DNA of 64,000 nt from Bacteroides reticulotermitis JCM 10512. Its GTDB lineage: Bacteria > Bacteroidota > Bacteroidia > Bacteroidales > Bacteroidaceae. The stretch is from assembly GCF_000517545.1 (NCBI RefSeq), contig NZ_BAIV01000005.1, forward strand, positions 1 to 64,000, given 5' to 3'. Numbering within the stretch: the first letter of the stretch is position 1; every line of letters begins with the position of its first letter. Position numbers and translations under genes: made by a program. Positions 59,956 to 64,000 of this stretch are shown here, piece after piece. Below the pieces are notes generated by a model. It was not told the DNA's origin, searched no databases, and was given only the letters and a program-made list of their open reading frames with translations.

Positions 59956-60170
59956 TGAAAAACAAAGCAGATAGCGAGCTGACTTTGATGATGCTAATAG
60001 GTATTTTATAAGATATATATAATGTATTGCATGGGAGTGAAAATTGAATAGTTTAAACGTAATTATAGAACAAGAAGCCTTGAAGTATATTGAAGAGACC
60101 TATCCTTAATGCGATGAATGAAGACTAAAACCTAGGTAGTAGCGACTACTTGGTTTTAGTCTTCGCCTTT
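59956..60170 (+). ncRNA. Possible short transcript between promoter and terminator
   Basis: The stretch is bounded by a -7 box at 59942-59949 and a strong hairpin with T-run at 60120-60170, giving a transcript of about 215 nt. It contains no ATG-started frame longer than 10 codons. A TTG-started frame near 60042 encodes about 20 residues (LNVIIEQEALKYIEETYP). It could be a small RNA, a leader or a small protein with a frame error. Confidence 0.35.
60120..60170 (+). terminator. Strong terminator upstream of rpsO
   Basis: GAAGACTAAAACC (60120-60132) pairs with GGTTTTAGTCTTC (60152-60164), with an inner GTAGT/ACTAC pair, followed by GCCTTTTT. Confidence 0.85.
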
Positions 60171-60249
60171 TTATGGGCTATCCTACGAGAAGTGAAATCT
60201 CTAGAACTGTCCCATACGTTTTGTCCGGAAAATAAATCACTCTAAATCA

Positions 60250-60279
60250 TTGCACTATGGAAGATTATACTTATCTTTG
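60250..60279 (+). promoter_or_regulatory. Promoter of rpsO
   Basis: TTG at 60250-60252, 19 nt, then TATCTTTG at 60272-60279. The rpsO start is 43 nt downstream. Confidence 0.65.
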
Positions 60280-60321
60280 CAACCGCTTAATAAAATTTAT
60301 ATATCAAAAAATCTAAGAATT

Positions 60322-60591
60322 ATGTATTTAGATGCAGCTAAAAAGCAAGAAATCTTCGGAAAGTACGGAAAGTCTAACACTGATACTGGCTCAACTGAGG
60401 CGCAGATAGCTTTGTTTTCATACCGTATTTCTCACCTGACTGAGCACATGAAGCTCAACAGAAAAGATTATAGTACTGAAAGAGCTTTGACAATGTTAGT
60501 AGGTAAGCGTCGTCGCTTACTTGACTACCTGATAGCAAAAGATATCGAAAGATATCGTGCGATCATCAAAGAACTTGGATTGCGTAAGTAA
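60322..60591 (+). CDS. rpsO: 30S ribosomal protein S15
   Basis: 89 residues with the family pattern YGKSNTDTGSTEAQIALFSYRISHLTEHMK and KRRRLLDYLIAKDIERYRAIIKELGLRK. S15 binds 16S rRNA helices 20-22 early in small-subunit assembly. The ATG at 60322 is chosen over an in-frame start at 60250, which lies inside the promoter. It is the only ribosomal gene in the window. Confidence 0.97.
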   Translation: MYLDAAKKQEIFGKYGKSNTDTGSTEAQIALFSYRISHLTEHMKLNRKDYSTERALTMLVGKRRRLLDYLIAKDIERYRAIIKELGLRK

Positions 60592-60615
60592 TCCGCTTGT
60601 TGCTAACAAGATTCG

Positions 60616-60660
60616 AAAGAGCCGGCCTTCTTTTAATAGAAGGTCGGCTCTTTGGTTTTT
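60616..60660 (+). terminator. Terminator of rpsO
   Basis: AAAGAGCCGGCCTTCT pairs with AGAAGGTCGGCTCTTT (one wobble), followed by GGTTTTTAAGG. Confidence 0.85.
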
Positions 60661-60724
60661 AAGGCTGTTTCGGATTACTCGATATTCCTTCTTGGGGGAG
60701 TTTGGTATATTTTCCTCTTTATTA

Positions 60725-60755
60725 TTGTTCTGGTGTGAAGAATTTGTTATTTTTG
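60725..60755 (+). promoter_or_regulatory. Promoter of XRE-cupin/acyl-CoA synthetase unit
   Basis: TTG at 60725-60727, 20 nt, then TATTTTTG at 60748-60755; the ATG is 51 nt downstream. Confidence 0.6.
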
Positions 60756-60805
60756 CGCCTACTTAATTATAAATCATAACCTTTGACAACTAAAAGACTA
60801 TCAAT

Positions 60806-61381
60806 ATGGATGCTAGTAAAATTGTAGGAGAGAAGATTAAAGTTCTTCGCAAAGATAAGTCGATAACCATCGAAGAGTTGGCCGAGCGTTCGGGACTAGC
60901 TATCGAACAGATTGAACGTATTGAAAATAATATAGATATTCCCTCTTTAGCACCTCTTATTAAAATAGCGCGTGTATTGGGAGTTCGGTTAGGTACCTTT
61001 TTGGATGACCAGGATGAGGTGGGACCGGTTGTCTGTCGTAAGACGGAAGCCAAAGATGCGATTAGCTTCTCTAATAACGCTATTCACTCGCGTAAGCATA
61101 TGGAGTACCACTCGCTTTCCAAATCGAAGGCGGATCGGCACATGGAACCTTTCATCATCGACGTTATGCCGACAGTCAATAGCGACTTCGTACTTTCATC
61201 ACATGAAGGCGAAGAGTTTATTATAGTCATGGAAGGCGTGATGGAAATCAGTTACGGCAAAAACACCTACCTGTTGGAAGAGGGCGATAGTATTTACTAT
61301 GATTCGATTGTACCTCATCATGTGCATGCCTACGAAGGGCAGGCCGCCAAGATATTAGCTGTAATCTATACGCCTATTTAA
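60806..61381 (+). CDS. XRE regulator with C-terminal cupin domain
   Basis: 191 residues. The N-terminal helix-turn-helix ([33 protein letters not shown]) is followed by a linker and a cupin domain with [21 protein letters not shown] and [14 protein letters not shown] near residues 130-175, containing candidate metal-binding histidines and glutamate. XRE-cupin proteins usually sense a small metabolite. It precedes the acyl-CoA synthetase gene by 13 nt, so the pair is probably one transcript, with the regulator perhaps responding to a fatty-acid-related ligand. Confidence 0.9.
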   Translation: MDASKIVGEKIKVLRKDKSITIEELAERSGLAIEQIERIENNIDIPSLAPLIKIARVLGVRLGTFLDDQDEVGPVVCRKTEAKDAISFSNNAIHSRKHMEYHSLSKSKADRHMEPFIIDVMPTVNSDFVLSSHEGEEFIIVMEGVMEISYGKNTYLLEEGDSIYYDSIVPHHVHAYEGQAAKILAVIYTPI

Positions 61382-61394
61382 TATAACTACATCC

Positions 61395-63044
61395 ATGCAA
61401 TTATTTGATCGTACTCTGGGCCAGTGGGTAGAACATTGGGCCAAAGAGACCCCTGATAAAGAATATATCGTGTATTCCGACCGGAATCTCCGTTTTACAT
61501 GGAGTCAGTTTAATCACCGGGTCGATGATTTGGCGAAAGGCCTTATCGCTATTGGTGTAGAACGTGGAACTCATGTCGGGATTTGGGCAGCCAATGTACC
61601 CGATTGGTTGACGCTGCTCTATGCTTGTGCCAAGATTGGAGCTGTGTATGTCACTGTAAATACCAATTATAAACAAGCTGAGCTGGAATACTTATGCCAG
61701 GATTCCGATATGCACACACTTTGCATTGTAAATGGCGAAAAGGACAGCGATTTCGTGCAAATGACCAATGATATGCTACCGGAGTTGAAGAGTTGCGAGC
61801 GTGGTCATTTGCGCAGTGAACGCTTTCCGCATATGAGGAACGTTATATACGTTGGGCAAGAGAAGCACCGAGGCATGTACAACACCTCCGAAATTCTTCT
61901 GCTGGGTAATAATGTGGGCGAAGATCATCTGAATGAGTTGAAGAGTCAAGTCTGTTGCCACGATGTGGTAAATATGCAATATACATCCGGAACAACCGGT
62001 TTTCCTAAAGGCGTAATGCTTACCCATCACAACATAGCTAATAATGGTTTCCTAACGGGGGAACATATGAAGTTTACGGCGGATGACAAACTCTGCTGTT
62101 GTGTGCCCCTTTTCCACTGTTTTGGCGTCGTATTGGCAACTATGAACTGTCTTACACATGGGTGTACGCAGGTAATGGTGGAGCGTTTCGATCCGCTGGT
62201 GGTATTGGCTTCTGTGCATAAAGAGCGTTGTACCGCTATTTATGGAGTTCCGACCATGTTTATCGCCGAACTGCATCATCCGATGTTCGATCTGTTTGAT
62301 ATGTCCTGCCTTCGTACGGGGATTATGGCCGGTTCACTTTGTCCGGTCGAGTTAATGAAGCAGGTGGAAGAGAAGATGTATATGAAGGTTACCAGTGTAT
62401 ACGGCTTGACTGAAACATCGCCCGGTATGACGGCAACACGCATTGATGATTCATTTGATGTACGTTGCAATACGGTGGGACATGAGTTCGAGTTTACCGA
62501 AGTAAAGGTTCTCGATCCGGAAACGGGCGAAGAATGTCCGGTCGGTGTGCAGGGAGAGATGTGCAGCCGGGGTTATAATACCATGAAAGGATATTATAAG
62601 AATGATCAGGCAACCGCTGAAGTCATTGACGAAAACGGCTTCTTGCATTCGGGCGACTTGGGCGTTAAAGATGCCGATGGAAACTATCGTATCACCGGGC
62701 GTATTAAAGATATGATTATTCGGGGAGGGGAGAACATCTATCCTCGCGAGATTGAAGAGTTTCTCTACAAACTTAAAGGAGTGAAAGATGTGCAAGTGGC
62801 TGGCGTACCCTCCAGAAAGTACGGTGAAGTCGTTGGCGCGTTTATCATCCTGCAAGACGGAGCGGAACTGCATGAATCGGACGTTCGGGATTTTTGCAGG
62901 AACCAGATATCTCGTTATAAAATACCGAAGCATGTGTTTTTTGTGAATGAATTTCCGATGACCGGAAGTGGAAAGATTCAAAAGTTTAAGCTAAAAGACC
63001 TGGGATTGCAACTGTGTAAGGAGCAGGGAATTGAAATCATTTAG
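61395..63044 (+). CDS. Acyl-CoA synthetase (AMP-forming), FadD-like
   Basis: 549 residues. It has the adenylate-forming core: [18 protein letters not shown] near residue 200, [12 protein letters not shown] near 335, [36 protein letters not shown] near 420, and the catalytic lysine near [10 protein letters not shown] at the end. It activates a carboxylic acid as acyl-AMP and then acyl-CoA, most like medium- or long-chain fatty acyl-CoA ligases of the FadD/AcsF type. No acyl-CoA dehydrogenase is nearby, so use for fatty-acid uptake or lipid modification is inference. Confidence 0.92.
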   Translation: MQLFDRTLGQWVEHWAKETPDKEYIVYSDRNLRFTWSQFNHRVDDLAKGLIAIGVERGTHVGIWAANVPDWLTLLYACAKIGAVYVTVNTNYKQAELEYLCQDSDMHTLCIVNGEKDSDFVQMTNDMLPELKSCERGHLRSERFPHMRNVIYVGQEKHRGMYNTSEILLLGNNVGEDHLNELKSQVCCHDVVNMQYTSGTTGFPKGVMLTHHNIANNGFLTGEHMKFTADDKLCCCVPLFHCFGVVLATMNCLTHGCTQVMVERFDPLVVLASVHKERCTAIYGVPTMFIAELHHPMFDLFDMSCLRTGIMAGSLCPVELMKQVEEKMYMKVTSVYGLTETSPGMTATRIDDSFDVRCNTVGHEFEFTEVKVLDPETGEECPVGVQGEMCSRGYNTMKGYYKNDQATAEVIDENGFLHSGDLGVKDADGNYRITGRIKDMIIRGGENIYPREIEEFLYKLKGVKDVQVAGVPSRKYGEVVGAFIILQDGAELHESDVRDFCRNQISRYKIPKHVFFVNEFPMTGSGKIQKFKLKDLGLQLCKEQGIEII

Positions 63045-63055
63045 GGATTGATGCT

Positions 63056-63115
63056 CACTATATAAAAAGGACGGCGAATATTGGTTGCAATATTCGCCGT
63101 CCTTTTTATATAGTG
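63056..63115. terminator. 27-bp perfect inverted repeat, bidirectional terminator
   Basis: The arms 63056-63082 and 63089-63115 are exact complements around GGTTGC. GGACGGCGAATATT forms the stem core, with U-runs in both directions. It separates the convergent acyl-CoA synthetase and mannose-1-phosphate guanylyltransferase genes. Confidence 0.9.
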
Positions 63116-63124
63116 ACTATTGTT

Positions 63125-64000
63125 TTAAATAAACTCGTCTCCTAACTGTATCTGCGCATCGTTTACATATTTACGGATTGCATGCTCTTCATCTTTCCGG
63201 CAGATTAGCAATACATTATTTGATTCTGCGATCAGATATCCCTCCAACCCATCAATGACTGCCAGCTTCCCTTTAGGAAGTGCTACAATATTGTTTTTGC
63301 CGTCGTATATGAGTGAATTGCAAGTTAGCACAACGTTACCCTCCGCATCCTTATCCGAGTGATCGTAAAGGGAGCCCCAAGTTCCGAGATCAGACCATCC
63401 GAAGTCTCCTAGTGCTACGTATACGTTGTCTGCCTTTTCCATAATTCCAAAGTCGATTGATACATTTGGACAAGCCGGGAAGTTCTCTTCGATGAATGCT
63501 TTTTCTTTATCCGTAGCATAGAGATCCTTGCCGGGGGCTAACTTGGCAGTCAGTTCCGGTAATAACTCTTCGGTAGCTTTGATAATTGAGTTCACATTCC
63601 ATATAAAAAGTCCGGCATTCCAGTAGAACTCTCCGCTTTCTACAAATACCTTAGCTAGTTCTAGTTCCGGTTTTTCCGTGAATGTTTTTACTTTGTATAA
63701 ATTATCGCCTTCCGGTTCATCGATCTGAATATATCCGTACCCTGTTTCCGGGCGATTTGGTTTAATTCCAAGTGTTAGTAGTTTCTCAGAGTGAGTTACA
63801 AACTCCAATCCTTTTTCAATTGCGGCTAGAAATTCATCTTCTTTCAAGATCAAATGATCCGAAGGAGCGACAACGATGTTTGCATTGGGGTTGAGTGCAC
63901 GGATATGATAGGAGGCCCAGGTAATGCAAGGAGCTGTATTTCTTCTGGCCGGTTCCAGTAGGATTTGTTTCTCATCCAGTTCCGGTAATTGTTCTTTTAC
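63125..64000 (-). CDS. Mannose-1-phosphate guanylyltransferase (partial)
   Basis: The N-terminus lies past the right edge; the visible part starts VKEQLPELDEKQILLEPARR. It shows NTAPCITWASYHI, IVVAPSDHLIL, GYIQIDEPE, FTEKPELELAKVFVESGEFYWNAGLFIWN and the C-terminal DFGWSDLGTWGSLYDHS. It makes GDP-mannose from mannose-1-phosphate and GTP for glycan and capsule synthesis. The monofunctional form (no isomerase domain) is normal in Bacteroides. Confidence 0.93.
   Translation of the reverse strand, partial: VKEQLPELDEKQILLEPARRNTAPCITWASYHIRALNPNANIVVAPSDHLILKEDEFLAAIEKGLEFVTHSEKLLTLGIKPNRPETGYGYIQIDEPEGDNLYKVKTFTEKPELELAKVFVESGEFYWNAGLFIWNVNSIIKATEELLPELTAKLAPGKDLYATDKEKAFIEENFPACPNVSIDFGIMEKADNVYVALGDFGWSDLGTWGSLYDHSDKDAEGNVVLTCNSLIYDGKNNIVALPKGKLAVIDGLEGYLIAESNNVLLICRKDEEHAIRKYVNDAQIQLGDEFI

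Larger units (their letters stand above)
59640..60249. other. Gap between HTCS and rpsO promoters
   Basis: The first 300 bp show nothing recognisable. The second half holds a -7 box (59942-59949) and a strong terminator (60120-60170), marking a possible small transcript. Confidence 0.5.

Overview
The window looks like a chromosomal segment of a Bacteroides-type Bacteroidales genome. Signs of this are the -7 promoter boxes of the form TAnnTTTG (sometimes with TTG about 19-20 nt upstream), hybrid two-component systems (HTCS) with periplasmic propellers, a GH35/GH51 glycosidase pair, and the folP-cdaA, tldD-tldE and typA/rpsO neighbourhoods. Many core genes are broken by a single indel or one stop codon while the remaining sequence looks intact. 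This suggests sequence or assembly errors as much as real decay, so broken genes are reported here over their full corrected span.

Region 1 (1-13.7 kb): an HTCS cut by the left edge, then a 1.5-kb gene-free stretch with clusters of short repeated motifs. Next is a leftward, translationally coupled operon: lamin-tail lipoprotein, sodium:solute symporter, GT2/DUF4922 protein, SpoIID-like protein and a BadF-type sugar kinase. asd (aspartate semialdehyde dehydrogenase) and a CPA2 cation:proton antiporter follow.

Region 2 (13.7-28 kb): housekeeping and carbohydrate genes: tcdA, a LolD-like ATPase, a helix-hairpin-helix protein, a VanZ protein, murF, folP, cdaA (c-di-AMP synthesis), tldD/tldE, a GH35 beta-galactosidase and a GH51 arabinofuranosidase.

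Region 3 (28-51.4 kb) is an accessory island of Rhs-type polymorphic toxins. Two leftward modules have the order A (YD-repeat N-half protein), B (secreted protein with beta-sandwich repeats, DUF6443-like region and Rhs core) and a candidate immunity gene. B1 ends in a JAB/JAMM-like tip; B2 ends in a different, unrecognised tip. An orphan HExxH metallopeptidase tip with its own immunity candidate lies between them, and a decayed fourth module lies at 28.9-30.1 kb on the plus strand. Each of the three minus-strand immunity candidates is followed by a convergent XRE regulator, and two of those XRE genes have a divergent CHC2-zinc-finger (primase-like) gene. HU-like fragments, an IS21 fragment, structured hairpins and a 425-bp near-identical tract shared by the two B genes point to repeated tip exchange. 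This is the most novel part of the window.

Region 4 (51.4-64 kb): a MutS-family ATPase, a nitroreductase lipoprotein, typA, a second HTCS, a possible small transcript, rpsO, an XRE-cupin regulator followed by an acyl-CoA synthetase, and a mannose-1-phosphate guanylyltransferase cut by the right edge.
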